From NCBI GenBank assembly GCA_003049465.1, contig PYSS01000087.1, forward strand, positions 109,491 to 173,490: a DNA stretch of 64,000 nucleotides, read 5' to 3'. The stretch is from Magnaporthiopsis rhizophila. Its lineage: Eukaryota > Ascomycota > Sordariomycetes > Magnaporthales > Magnaporthaceae. The position numbers and the translations under genes are program-made. The notes under the pieces are model-generated. The model saw only the letters and a program-made list of their open reading frames with translations. It was not told the origin of the DNA and searched no databases. Positions 23,174 to 34,033 of this stretch are shown here, in pieces; within the stretch, counting starts at the first letter, position 1, and the number at the start of each line of letters is the position of its first letter.

Positions 23174-23638
23174 CTACACGCTTACTCTCTTTCCCTGCTT
23201 TGCATTCTCCTCTTCCCTTGGAAGCGCCCCGTCATTGCCCGTGGTAGCTTCCGGGGCGTCCTTGCCCTCGTCCTTTTGGGGCCCCGGCGCAGCAGCGAGT
23301 TGGGCATCCTCAGGGCCGCCCTTCTTGGTCTTAGCCGCGGGACCCGTCGGTGGCCTCTCGGGCCCGTATTGTTGGGGGGCTGGGATGCGCCACACGGCCT
23401 TCCTCTCGACCGCGATCGATGTCTGCACATCCTCGTCGGGGTTCCAGTCCTCCCAGGTCCCCTGGCTGGCGCCGCGGGCCGGCTTCGTCAGGACGCGGCG
23501 GGGCGTGACGAATATGTGTTGGTAGAGCTTGTTGGGCTCGTCATCGTATAGGACGTCGGCTTGGATCTCGTAGAGTAGTCCATGAATTTTCAGCTCCGTA
23601 GATATCGTGTCGCCCGCTCTGAAAATGTTGTCCGCCAT
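23174..23638 (-). CDS. Short paralogous family protein B, 154 aa
   Basis: A single-exon gene starting MADNIFRAGDTISTELK. The first 90 residues match families A and C: FRAGDTIS, YEIQADVLYDDEPN, HIFVTPRRVLTKPA, WEDWNPDED, RKAVWRIPAP. The C-terminal 65 residues are a low-complexity tail rich in P, A, K, E and G (for example GPEDAQLAAAPGPQKDEGK), probably disordered. No signal peptide or membrane helix. A TATAAAT sequence is found about 155 bp upstream on the minus strand. It is transcribed in the same direction as A, about 500 bp away. Function unknown. Confidence 0.6.
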   Translation of the reverse strand: MADNIFRAGDTISTELKIHGLLYEIQADVLYDDEPNKLYQHIFVTPRRVLTKPARGASQGTWEDWNPDEDVQTSIAVERKAVWRIPAPQQYGPERPPTGPAAKTKKGGPEDAQLAAAPGPQKDEGKDAPEATTGNDGALPREEENAKQGKRVSV

Positions 23639-24317
23639 GATGGTCCGAGTGATACGCTGGCGGCGAGGTCTGACTGCCGCGCTTTGGCGGGACGTTTGTT
23701 AAGAATTTTCAATATTATTGCGTGCTGGCCAGGCTCCGTGGGCAGATTTGGGCAGTAACGGTTATGGGTTCACCGGGCGGGACATGTTGCCGGGATTTAT
23801 AGGTAACTTTTCCGCTTAACCACACTCCTGGTTACATCCCTTGGCCGGTGGCACGTTTTGTTACCAGGCATGCTCAAGTGACGCGGCGAACACAACTTGA
23901 CACGAGTGAGACTTGGAGGTGGTGACACGACGTTTTACAACGGGATGAGTATCACTCGGAAACACAAACCATCACACTGGCACTAAAGTGAAGGAGACAG
24001 TGGTGATAGTGGTTAGAAATGCTCGGGTAACATGTTCGCTTCTTTCGACTAAGTCGATTCTTGACCTAGCCTGGGAGACTTTCCAGCACCCATCTTTCTC
24101 GCAAGCGACTTAGCCCAGAGTGGTGAATTCAGGGCACGGGATTCGCGAGGTGTTTCCCTTTTTATCCACGGCGCCGTCGTCCACCAATGCGGGATAATTA
24201 TGCCACGAGGCATTATTATGGCGCCCGGCGCCCCAGGCATCTGAGGCACGGGCAGTCAGATGGGGTAAAACGGGAAGAGCGTTCAGGCTCCCTCGGATTG
24301 TCAAGGTTCTTGTGATA

Positions 24318-24337
24318 TTTTTTTTTTTTTTTTTTTT
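24318..24337. repeat. Poly(T) tract, 20 bp
   Basis: Uninterrupted run of 20 T. Confidence 0.9.
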
Positions 24338-24689
24338 GGAAAACTCCGAGTCGTGGTTCTCGCGTACGCTATAGGTATCTTCGTTCTTCTTGGGCTTAAT
24401 CCCAGAACCTTTGTCGACAGGCCGCCTCTGCTCGCGGATGGGGGGCCTTCGTCGCCCGACTTGGGCGACTTGGGCCTCTTGGGGCTGCCAAGTAGAGAGC
24501 CGGCGCGGGCCTCGAGGTGGTGAATTTCAGCGAGGGTGGTGTCCCGGACCTGCACGGCGGGCGTGGCGTCCGATACCCCACGAGCCGCGAGCCCGCCGGT
24601 GGGCTGGGCAAAGACCGGGGCCCAAGGGTGACGAGGGCATCGAGTTAATAGCACCCTGTGCGTACGGCAGGTAGCTTTGCTAATGGAGC

Positions 24690-24690
<1 letters not shown>

Positions 24691-24743
<53 letters not shown>

Positions 24744-24752
24744 NNNNNNTAG

Positions 24753-24786
<34 letters not shown>
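24691..24786. repeat. Poly(A) tract containing a 6-N gap
   Basis: Fifty-three A, then six N at 24744-24749, then TAG and thirty-five A. The two flanks may not be truly adjacent in the genome. Confidence 0.9.
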
Positions 24787-24788
<2 letters not shown>

Positions 24789-25804
24789 AAAATAGACCAA
24801 AACCATGGGGCAGTTCGGTTCAACAGTCATAAGTCAAGCTGTGGCAGTTTTTACCAATAAAAAGCCGACATGATGGAAGTCTGTTTTAACCCATCAATCA
24901 CACACTGCTTTAATCCGACCTGTTCGAACATGGGCTTTCCCGCAAAGCCTGTATCGGATGTAAGCGTTCAAAGTCAAAGAGAAGGCTGGAAGTCGGTGAT
25001 AGTGTTGGCTCGTGCTAGTTCTTAACCTTTTGAGTGGGGAGAGAGGCAAACATCGGGCTACCTCCCCAAGAAGAATGGAACTTTTGCCCCGAGGCCCGTG
25101 CGGAAACAAGCCAAGACCTCCCATTAGGCGGCCTGATGGAACCATGAATCTGCGAGACGGACACCGGGGTGGCGGGCTGGACTGGGGCGGGACCAACCAC
25201 GGTCGCTTGTGACGGACCAAGCCAGAGGAATTTTACGAGAGGGCTGTCTCGTTCCCTTATATGAATACATCGGTCATACGATTTTAAGCACCCAAGGTCG
25301 GTTAGTTGGCCTCAACACTGCCGTCGCATTCGGCTGGGTCGACCGCGGCTACTGGCTATTGTGCAGCCCGTGCCATTGCCGCCAAGCCCCCGGCACTATA
25401 AGTCCAGCGACAGGTATGTATGCGAGCCGTCCGCCCCCCACAATCCGATGAAGCCACTGTGAGAGGAGGGTAAGGCAAGCGATGGTCCAGGCCAAAAACC
25501 AGAGGTATATCCGCATGGAAAAGAGGTGGTGCACAACCGGAACACGGTCGTGAGCGCGGAGGAAGGCCCCCCTTTAGGGCGTAGTCGAGGGCGGTAGTGG
25601 CAGTAATCGGTGGCCCGGATCCCGTGCCCGGTATGCCCGTGCGTGACCCGGTCACGTGCCCCCGGGTACCGTGACAGTCACCCGCGGACCCGAACCCGAC
25701 GAGGAGCCGCTGCTCTACTCCCACGTATGTCCATGCCGTCGGGGAACAGCGGCTGGAGCGGCCCGATGCGGATGATTTGGACCGACGGCATTGCTGGAAT
25801 CCTC

Positions 25805-25810
25805 GGCTCT

Positions 25811-25842
<32 letters not shown>

Positions 25843-25846
25843 TTAT
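25805..25846. repeat. CTT/TTC microsatellite
   Basis: Tandem CTT triplets with two interruptions. Confidence 0.8.
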
Positions 25847-27004
25847 TTTTCCCCCTCGCGATATTTAACCTGCCATTTTCATTTTTTTTTATTTTTTTTC
25901 TCTTCTTTTTTCTCCTGGATCACCGTGACCACCCACCGTGCCATCCACCCATTCTTTGGCCCTCGAACCGCGCTCTGGACTTTGGCGTCCGGGCCGTATA
26001 AATAATAATCTGGCGGATTCGCCTCGCATTCACAGCCACAATGCCAAAGGAGGCCAAAAAGAGTTTGCATGGTACATATCCGGCTGGCCAACCAGATTTC
26101 CGTGGTGTGGATCGACGTGCCATTGCCCGACTGAGCGTGGAAACGGTCACATTACGGGGACAAGGGAGGTCCCGACACGGAGGTTACCGACGGGGAGTGC
26201 TGCGCCATGGCGCCTGTCAGTGTCACTGGGGCGCGGCATGGACAGGCAGTGTAACCAGGTGACGCCATTCGTTTATGCCTGAACAAAATCCCGACGCGAC
26301 ACCACGTTTTTTTTTTTTTTCTCGTCCTGCTTTTGTTCCTGTCACCCCAATCATGAATGGTACGACCGCAACGAGCAAACAGGGAATGAACCCAGCTCCT
26401 GCCAAGCCGGTCGACATGGCAATGGCAGATGAACACGACGGCGAAAAATTTCATTTTCATCCTCTGGCTGCTCAACCCGAGACGGCCATGCCAGCGCCAA
26501 CCTGCCAGGCCCAGGGCTGTTCCATTCGTCCAGGGCGCCTGATTGGCTGCGGCGTCGTTAGCAATCGACTCCATGGCACGACGGATCGAACGGCCGCCTG
26601 CCTTCAGCTCCTTTGTTTCTCTCCACCTCCACGTGTTGTGGCTGCGTGGTGGAGATTTTGGCAGGTCTCCTTGAGCGATCACTGGTGGAAATCCCGGGCG
26701 ATGTGCTGCAGGGATGACCGAGTCCAAAAAGTTTCCCCTTAATTCGCCAATCATTTCCTGGGGCTTGCGTGTGTCAGGCCTCGCCCGTTGGCATTAGCAT
26801 GTTGAAGGCATAATCCCGTCCCTCGACGGCGCGGTAAGGGTATGTATGTATAAGGCTTGGGGGCGGCGAGGGAAAATGGGGGCTTTTCCAGCTTCCTCTC
26901 TCCTCCTCCCTCTCTCTTCTGCTCCTCAACTGCCGCAGGGCAAACATGCAGACAGTCCTCGAGAGAGGGAGCTGCTCTGCGAAAGTTGCCATCCACCCGG
27001 TATC

Positions 27005-27805
27005 ATGCGCCGCCTCGCATTGACAATCCAACTCCTCATCCATGTCCTCGCCTTCATAGGCGGGGCCGCCGCCGGCGTCCTCCGCGCCGCCATGACCCTG
27101 AGCCTCCCGACCGCAATCAGTACGCCGACGCCGACGCCGACTCCGACGACGCTGGCCTCGTGCTGGCAGGTCGCCCTCGCCGCCGCCACCACCAGCACCT
27201 CCTCCTCCTCGACGGCCCAAACCGGGTTTACGACCAACAGCCGCATCCTAGCCTGCTGGGCGACCATGGAGCAGCTCGGCGGGCACGGCACCGGCCTCAT
27301 GCACGCCACGCCCGCCACCCCGGCCGCCCTGGCGCCGCACCTGGCCACCCAAGCCCCCGGGCCGCACTGCACGACGCGCCTGCCGCAGTCGGTCTCGTCC
27401 GAGTACTCCGCCTTCACGAGCGCCTGCTGGCGCTGGATCGCGACCATCTCGTCCAGCTGGGCGAAATTCGCGACCGAGTGCCCCGAGTTCGTCGGCACCC
27501 GGCCCTTCATCCGCGGCGACTGGGACGTCACCGTGCCCGGCTACTGCCCAACCACCGCCACCGTCTTCTGGACCGCCGACCAGGGGCCGACGTACCTCGA
27601 GGCCGTCGCCACGCCCACGGGCGTCGGCCATCTCATCGGCGCCCGCACCCCGACGCCGACGCCGGCTAACCCTACGAGAGTCCGCACGTCGGGATCTGCG
27701 CGACTCGGCAGCAGTAGCAGTAGTACCGTGAGGCTTCTGGGGTTCTTGGTGGTGGCTGGGTTAACAACTCTTGTAAATAGTACAAAATTCCTGTCTCTGC
27801 TGTGA
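27005..27805 (+). CDS. Secreted, probably GPI-anchored protein (infection-structure-like)
   Basis: The chosen start (27005) gives a classical signal peptide, MRRLALTIQLLIHVLAFIGG; the frame stays open upstream but without signal character. A Thr/Pro stretch (TPTPTPTPTTL) and a Ser/Thr-rich stretch follow. The core holds the pattern CWATME, HATPATPAALAPHLATQ, SEYSAFTSACWRWIATISSS and WAKFATECPEF. The end has another TPTPTPAN linker, a Ser-rich patch and a C-terminal hydrophobic segment (TVRLLGFLVVAGLTTLV), the layout of a GPI-anchored surface protein. The core spacing resembles fungal proteins annotated as infection structure specific, but this assignment is tentative. About 267 residues; single exon. 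It converges with the minus-strand gene at 27836, 30 bp away. Confidence 0.65.
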   Translation: MRRLALTIQLLIHVLAFIGGAAAGVLRAAMTLSLPTAISTPTPTPTPTTLASCWQVALAAATTSTSSSSTAQTGFTTNSRILACWATMEQLGGHGTGLMHATPATPAALAPHLATQAPGPHCTTRLPQSVSSEYSAFTSACWRWIATISSSWAKFATECPEFVGTRPFIRGDWDVTVPGYCPTTATVFWTADQGPTYLEAVATPTGVGHLIGARTPTPTPANPTRVRTSGSARLGSSSSSTVRLLGFLVVAGLTTLVNSTKFLSLL

Positions 27806-27835
27806 AGATTTTTTGTGTGCACGCACCAGACGCCT

Positions 27836-28333
27836 TCATCGCCTTCCTTTTTCCTTGGTCTTCTTCTTCTTCTCTGCCTTTCCATCTTCGCCCACCGCTC
27901 CCGCCGCCGCCGCCGCCGCCGCCGCTTGCCTTGGTTCCTCCTCCGGCACCTCTGGCGCCAGCTCAGGGTCCAGTTTTTGCTCCGGTGCTTGTCGCACCTT
28001 TAATTCCTGGTGGCTAGGTCCAAACACCGTCACCAGTACCTTTTCCCGTTGTTTAATTCCCTCTTGACCATTCTCTGCTGTGGCAACAAGGCCCAGCCGG
28101 TGCCTCCGGACCCAGGCCGGATTTCCCGCCCTCCACTCCCGCCACGCCGGCGGCGCCTGGTCGCCGTCGGTCGGCTTCGTTCGGTACTTGTGCACCACGA
28201 CGCTGATGCTGGGGTTGTTGGTCTCGTCGTCGCTGTGGACCACGCCCCGGAACTCGTATTGCGTTTGCGCGACTTGAATGTCGCCCCTCACCATGTCGCC
28301 TGTGTGGTACCGATGGACTTGCTTTGACGCCAT
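27836..28333 (-). CDS. Short paralogous family protein C, 165 aa
   Basis: The third member of the 22.4-23.6 kb family. It starts MASKQVHRYHTGDMVRGD and reads YEFRGVVHSDDETNN, SISVVVHKYRTKPTDG, WREWRAGNPAWVRRHRLGLV. As in B, the C-terminal half is low-complexity (alanine run, then a lysine-rich end KKKKTKEKGRR that could be a nuclear-localisation-type patch). Single exon. A TATATA box is visible about 120 bp upstream on the minus strand (near 28450-28457). Same orientation as A and B. The function is unknown; the shared fold is inferred from the pattern only. Confidence 0.6.
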   Translation of the reverse strand: MASKQVHRYHTGDMVRGDIQVAQTQYEFRGVVHSDDETNNPSISVVVHKYRTKPTDGDQAPPAWREWRAGNPAWVRRHRLGLVATAENGQEGIKQREKVLVTVFGPSHQELKVRQAPEQKLDPELAPEVPEEEPRQAAAAAAAAGAVGEDGKAEKKKKTKEKGRR

Positions 28334-29799
28334 GTTTTTTTTTGCGGTCGGAGAGGGCCTCGATCGGGCGCTGAATGGGAGGATGAAGATGATGTGTTCT
28401 AGTCATTCCGAGACATCGAGGGAAGGAGGAACACGCATCGGCTGCATCAGTATATATGGCAGCACCTGGGGCCATCCATGACAGCAATTCCACAAACTTG
28501 GGCTCATTGTTTGCGACGACACTACTGGTTCACGCAAGCAGCTCCTGTTGGACTGGAGCAACTTGCATTGTTCGCAGTCACGCTCGACACCATACCTTAT
28601 GGCAAGCGGACCAGCGTGGTAATTGAACCCATGTCGACGACAAGCCTCCACCTTTTCGTTTGCCCGACAGAAAATGGCCTCCTCTCGTGGAACAAACTCT
28701 TCGCTTTCTGGCAGTTTGCGTTCCCTTTCCGTCGCTAGTGCTTGCAGTGGCGACTTCCTTTCCCCGACCCGATCCCCGCGGGATTCCGCCGTTTTTGTTG
28801 TCGGATGGCAGCTTCCAGTCAGAAACCAGGCCGCCGGCCGTAAAATGCGCAAAATACGATGCCAAGGGAAATGTCCCGCCGTCTTACCGCGATCCAAGGC
28901 CATCACACGCAGGCATCATATTTAGGCTACAGAAGTGGTTGACGCCTTTGGCATAGGATACCGCATTCTCAAGCGGCGAGTCTGGGGCTTTTCTTTGGCG
29001 CCAAGGTTACCGTCCATCGTCTTGGCATGCCTAAGCTTCTAATTGGTCAGGCTGCCAAATGGATAGTACTGGATCATCCTCCCATCGAGCCAGCCGTTCT
29101 CTGGGTTTGTTTGAGCACACACATTCCGCCCGTCGGCCTGTCCATGGCTCCTACCCATCCCGGTCCTTGCACTCGCTCAGGTTCACTCGTAGGGGTAATC
29201 GCTTCCCCTCGCTCAACAGCTCTTTATTTCCGGCACCATGCCTTGGCCTCTCTACCCAAGCAGCCCGGGCCGCCAGGACAGGCTGAGGCAGTAACCAAAG
29301 GCACCAGGCCCGCCGACTCGGCCACACTCAGCCCTCAGTGACAAGTCCGACCTTGTTCCGCAGATCAAGGCGTTCTATGTCTCCTCTATCGTCGTCGTAT
29401 TCGCCGTCGTCTCTTTCAGGGCGTACACGCGTGCGTATACGCATGCACGTACGGCTGGGCTACAGCACGTAGCTCCCGGCTCCGTTGCCAGGAGCAGCAG
29501 TTCCCAGCGTGGACGTCGACACCGATAGCCGCTTCTTTTATAGTCTCGATCTTACTCGGATCGCCCGTTTAGCCTGGCCACCGCCGAAGCAGCTCTTGCC
29601 GGCACGCCTAGTGCATTCTCAGCCCTGAATTGCCGCCAGACCCGGCGAGGCCCACTCGTAAGCGGAGCCTCTTGGAAAAGCACTAATGCGCTCGCATTCC
29701 GCCCATCTGGGGCGGGTTTGGCAGACATCCATGGGACATCGGCCTAATGGAGGAGGCGGATCTGCCCGTTCTGCAGCGGTTTCCTCGCTGGTGCCACGT
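28334..29799. other. No gene recognised
   Basis: Only short ORFs without motifs, plus the alternating purine/pyrimidine tract at 29421. Confidence 0.4.
29421..29453. other. Perfect alternating purine/pyrimidine tract, near-palindrome
   Basis: Thirty-three consecutive bases alternate purine and pyrimidine without a break, and 29422-29453 is a 32-bp palindrome with three mismatched pairs (CGTAC at one end, GTACG at the other). Such tracts favour Z-DNA or cruciforms. Confidence 0.6.
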
Positions 29800-30102
29800 C
29801 GTAAACGTCACAAACCATCCCGCGGCGGGCCTGCTGAAGGTCTCGCTCATCCCGACTTACGTGAGCGCCTCCAACAAGACCAGCCGACTCAGGCTCGTCA
29901 TCGTCGGCACCGGCGTCTTCGTGGCTCTGTTCCACACCGGCTCCTTCCTGGTCGTGACCCTGCAGTGCCTCCTAGTCAAGACCACCTGGGAGTTACCCCG
30001 GGATATAAGCAAGGCACAGTGCATCAACACGCAGTCTTTGGTCGCATCGTCGCCTGGATCAACCACCCTACCAATGTCGCGGTCTTGTTGATCCCCATGT
30101 AG
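29800..30102 (+). pseudogene. PTH11-like (fungal rhodopsin-domain) membrane protein remnant
   Basis: The frame reads LLKVSLIPTYVSASNKTSRL, a helix VIVGTGVFVALFHTGSFLVV, then CLLVKTTWELPRDISKAQC. After a frameshift near 30035 it reads VFGRIVAWINHPTNVAVLLI and stops right after LLIPM. Fungal rhodopsin-domain proteins have C-x-P/x-W and C-I-N before a helix containing N-x-x-x-D-x-x-x-L-x-x-P, which fits. Only two to three of seven helices are present, so this is a broken relic. Family assignment rests on pattern, not search. Confidence 0.5.
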
Positions 30103-32595
30103 TACTGTTGGGGAATTGAGAATGCCCGCCCTGGAGCGGCTAGCAGGTTAAGACTGAAGGGATGAAAGCAGGGCTGGGCAAAAAAAAAAAAAGGAAAAGC
30201 CAGAGGAGAAATGAAAACTAAACTTACAAAAAAAACACAAAAAAACCTCCAAAACACAGCCCGAATGGGCTCACCGCCGCCAATTTCGCTCCAGCCTGCC
30301 CTCGTCCAAGGGTCGGTGGCTCGGAAGGAGGTCCCGGGGAGCGGCGCCCGGGTGAGCAGGGGCGGCAGCGGCCAGGCGCATGGACCGAGGGCCGACGCGC
30401 ATTCAGCGCCTCGATCTGGCGCTGGAGCGAGGCCTCGTCCTCGTCCACCTCCACCTCCATCGCCCCCTCCTCCTCCGCCTCCTTCTTCTTCTCCTTCTCC
30501 TCCTTCTCCTTTTTCTTAATTTCCTTCCTCCTCCTCCTTTTCCCCCTCTCCCCCTTCTTCTCCTCCTCCTTCTCCTTCCCCTTCGTCTTCGTCAATGCGG
30601 AGACCCGCACCCGCAGTGCCCATGGTCAAACCGGCTCGCTGAAAAGCCGCGACGTCGCGTATGGGCCTCGGCGGCGACGCGCGGTGGCAGTCACGCCGGC
30701 CGCCGCCACCGACGGGTTGTCAGTGTGGAAATGGTAGGACGAGGCGGCGGCAGGGCCCCTTTACCGGGAGCCCCAGGGCTGCGAGTACTTGGGCGTTTCT
30801 TGTGTTCTTGTGTCTGGCCTTCGCTGGTGGTTTTTTGTGAGTTTTGATTCCTGTTACGTTGGCTTGTTCGCCACTTGTTTGCGACTGGCAAGGGGTCATG
30901 CGGCTCCCTGGCTTGTGCCAGTCACTAATGGAGTGTTTTATCGAGCCTGCTTTATAATTGTTGTGCCCTGGTGGAAATATTGTTCAAGCCGCCAAAACCA
31001 TCGGCAAAGTTGCCAGCAAGCAAGGCCTTGTTGTTGTCGGATACGCCAGCCAGTACGGCAACAAAAAGAACGCCTTCAAAAGGCCGTTTCTTCCTGCCCT
31101 AGTTGGGCAGAGCTTCATGGTAGCCGTCCGGGTCGCCATCAGCAAAGGGGTGATAACCAAGGGTGCCAAAGCGGTGGCTCTAATGTAAGCGCAGTCGCTT
31201 TGAAGCCGGCGGGGAAAACGAACGATCGAATCCTTCAAAAGTAGTTGCCAATGAGCTGACTTGGGACACATGAAGCATGCCCGAGCATGCGAGCCAGGAG
31301 GATCCGCGGACGCACTTCGCCGTTCTTGAGCCGAAGACATCCAAAGCACTCGAGTCCCTCCACGAAAGCGAGTTCTTACAGGGGACCGTGCGGCATATTA
31401 TCCCGGTAAAGAAGTGACAAAGCGGAAGAGATAGGCATCGCCGCGCAGACTTCCCGGGCTAGCCGTAAACCTCTCGGCCCAGCCGAAGGGAGGACCGAAG
31501 CGGGCGAGATAAGACAGACGCAGACGATACCCAACGTCACCTCCAGGTATATCCGGTTAATGGTTGGGACAACACGGTCTATAAAGGGCAAAGTGCCGCG
31601 ATGGAAAGCATTCGGAAAGGGAAAGTGCCGCGTCCATGTTAGGTCCAGCTTAGCCAGTTTGCTACTAACGATACAGGCAGGTTGGGCGTAGCGAGGCTGG
31701 GTATAGTAGCGAAGAGAATGCGAGTAGGGTTGAAGGAACCGGTAGGGGGAAGGAAGCAACGGTGTTTGGCGTTCGATAGGCTTCTAGTCGAGACTGGGTG
31801 CTGCGAAGATGCGCTGTGGGCGGGTCTTGGAAAATTTTGATTTTACAAAGGGAAGCAGTTGCTTGCGCTGGCCAGCGTGTAGTGTAAATTGAAAGGGGCC
31901 TGTTACAGGAGGCCACGGGATCATCCGGATCTCGGGAGCTTCTAGGACTGCCAGTGCAAGATCGGAGGAATGGCCTTGCTATCCAGGTCGCCGATTATGG
32001 CCTCGAGAACTCCTTAACCATGCGGCCTGGTACTGGGAAGACAAAGTGCGAATGCACACCCTCTCAACGACCACATCCTCTGGCAATACTGCCACGGACC
32101 ATGGGGAACCAGGTCTTAATTATTCCATTGGTCGGCTACCGTTATTTCCCATGTCCCTCCATTACGAGAAACCTTGTAGCCGGAACGCTACTCTCCCGCA
32201 TGCGGTTTTCAAACCTGGGCCAAACAATCTCTCGCCATAGTGTGTCAACAGGACAATCAAGCAGTTTGAAGGTTGCTTATTTGTTAATTAGTCACAGCTG
32301 GGCGGTGGAGTCAACCATAGAAAATGGAGAACTTAAATTTTGTCGATGGACGCGCTGCCGTTTCAATCCTGCCCCAATATCGTAACATCATTCTCGACAT
32401 CTGACCTACGGTATATACCTTACTCGATAACTTTCCATAGCTTTCCGGGCAGTTGTGGCCTCCGTGCGTCGGCCGCGCTCGCCGTCATGCTTCTACTCTA
32501 TGCCACCAATTCGCCCTTTTCTATCCTTGAGCCATTTCCCCCAAACCCAGACCCTCCGACACATACCGACCCACCAACGCAACCCAGCCGCCAGA
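30103..32595. other. Mostly uninterpreted spacer
   Basis: It contains a purine/pyrimidine-biased low-complexity block (listed), a 76-codon plus-strand frame at 30958-31188 with no ATG (AAKTIGKVASKQGLVVVGYA inside), and minus-strand frames at 31376-31916 that look non-random but unidentified. No gene can be called with confidence. Confidence 0.35.
30475..30592. repeat. CTT/CTC-rich low-complexity block
   Basis: Irregular repeats of CTCCTC and CTTCTT, encoding only poly-Leu or Glu/Lys-rich frames. Confidence 0.7.
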
Positions 32596-34033
32596 ATGGC
32601 TTCCACTGTCGCTCCGCCTTCAAGAATGGCAGGCCGGCGCCCGCTACCAATCGGCTCCTATGTATTATCCCCATCGGGAAAGGCCTATTTGCTCCGGGAG
32701 GTTGTCTACGAGCACAAGTGGTCGGAAAAATTCGTGTTGCGGGTGTATCGAGCTAGGTAGGCCTTTCCGTGGGGCTGTCCCTCCCAATTCTGTCAGTGCC
32801 AACACAAACCCTTGGCTAGTCCACTCCGATCCCTGGGGCTTGGTGCTGATTTGTGAGATTTGTTAGCCATGAGGGCAAGATTTACATCCTGAAGGACATC
32901 ATTCCGGGCGACTTCGAATATATCACATCACTGCAAAAGCTCGTCGACGACTCTCTCAACGTCCGAACATTCGTGGACAGCATTCCGGATCGTAATATCC
33001 TGGTCTACTCGTACCGCGAACAGTCTCTATTCGCCCCAAATGTCCAATCACTGCCGCCTGCCATCAAGAGAAGAGCTCTCAGGGACGCTCTTGCCGGCTT
33101 AGCCGACCTACACGACCGTTGCATTTACCATACGGGTTAGTTTCTGCATACTCCCGTGCTTTCAACGTCGTTGCTGACCTGCAATATAGATGTCAAGCCC
33201 CATAACATCATGATGGATCTTGTCAAGGAGGACAATAATGTGGTCGGCGTTTGCAATGTGCAAATCATGGATCTGGAGACTGCAGTAGTACTGCCTGAGG
33301 GGTCGGGTCTCACGGACCGTCAATCAGGAAGCACATACTGGAGAAGCCCAGAGGCGTGGGCCCGAGCCGTGCAGGACATCCGGTCCGACATCTTCTCCTT
33401 CGGCATCGTAGTGAGCTCGCTTTTCTTTTTCCGGCCGTGACCAATCTTGCTGCACAGCCCTTGCGTTTCGTCTCATATGAACTAGAGGCTAACCATTCAT
33501 TCGTCCTCACGCAATAGGTGATCTATGTTTGGATGGGCGACACCATCTTGTACTCCGCCGAGGCCGGCAAACCCAACTGTTCAATCGAGGAGCAAGCCGC
33601 CTAGGTCCTCCGATCACAAATCTCCTCGTTTGGGGACAGAGATGAGATGCAGGACTTTCTGGGCTTTGTGGAGTACCATGGGAATGAGGACACCACGTTC
33701 ATCCAGGGCATTCATGAACTCATCATGACTTTCGACACCGAGAATCCCAGAAAGCCATTCCTATTATGGTACGACGTGGACCAGGGGTTCCAGGATTTGG
33801 TGGTAAGTGAAATGTTGGCGCCTCCACTCGATTAGCAGTTTGACGCGATCTTCATGGCTCTCAACGAGCATCGTGTTACCTTCCGCTTGGTTTTTCGACA
33901 TATATGGCTGACCGTCAAGTAGAGTAGGATGACATGCCTTGATCCTCGACGGCGAATCACGGCTCGCGAGGACTACAACACCCTTGGCTCTGTGGTTGAG
34001 CCGGGACCTATTCCCTTCGGCAACTTACAGTAG
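32596..34033 (+). CDS. Protein kinase with one in-frame TAG
   Basis: Five exons keep one frame: 32596-32756, 32867-33135, 33190-33410, 33518-33802, 33923-34033; 349 codons including the end stop. All introns have GT...AG ends and branch-like GCTGAT/CTGAC. Kinase features: KIYILKDI (VAIK lysine), LHDRCIYHT joined to DVKPHNIMMD (catalytic loop, HTD for HRD), IMDLETAVVL (DLE for DFG), GSTYWRSPEAW (activation segment end), DIFSFGIV, and MTCLDPRRRITARE (end of the C-lobe). The glycine loop is not evident. The only defect is TAG at 33602-33604, codon 246, between EEQAA and VLRSQISSFGD. It is either a nonsense mutation or a UAG edited to UGG, as known for A-to-I-edited kinase mRNAs of Sordariomycetes. 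Confidence 0.75.

Larger units (their letters stand above)
23639..27004. other. About 3.4 kb without recognised gene
   Basis: This holds two homopolymer tracts, a CTT microsatellite (both listed separately) and short ORFs without motifs. A minus-strand frame at 24301-24654 includes PKRPKSPKSGDEGPPSASRG but has no recognisable domain. Confidence 0.4.

Noticed and set aside
30475..30592. Poly-Leu transmembrane protein
   Set aside because: Low-complexity CTT/CTC repeats, not a true helix.
30958..31188. 76-codon ORF
   Set aside because: No ATG (begins TTG); no recognised family. Could be an exon but unsupported.
31376..31916. Minus-strand frames with LTWTRHFPFPNAFHRGTLPF
   Set aside because: Look non-random and may be part of a repeated element, but I cannot identify it.
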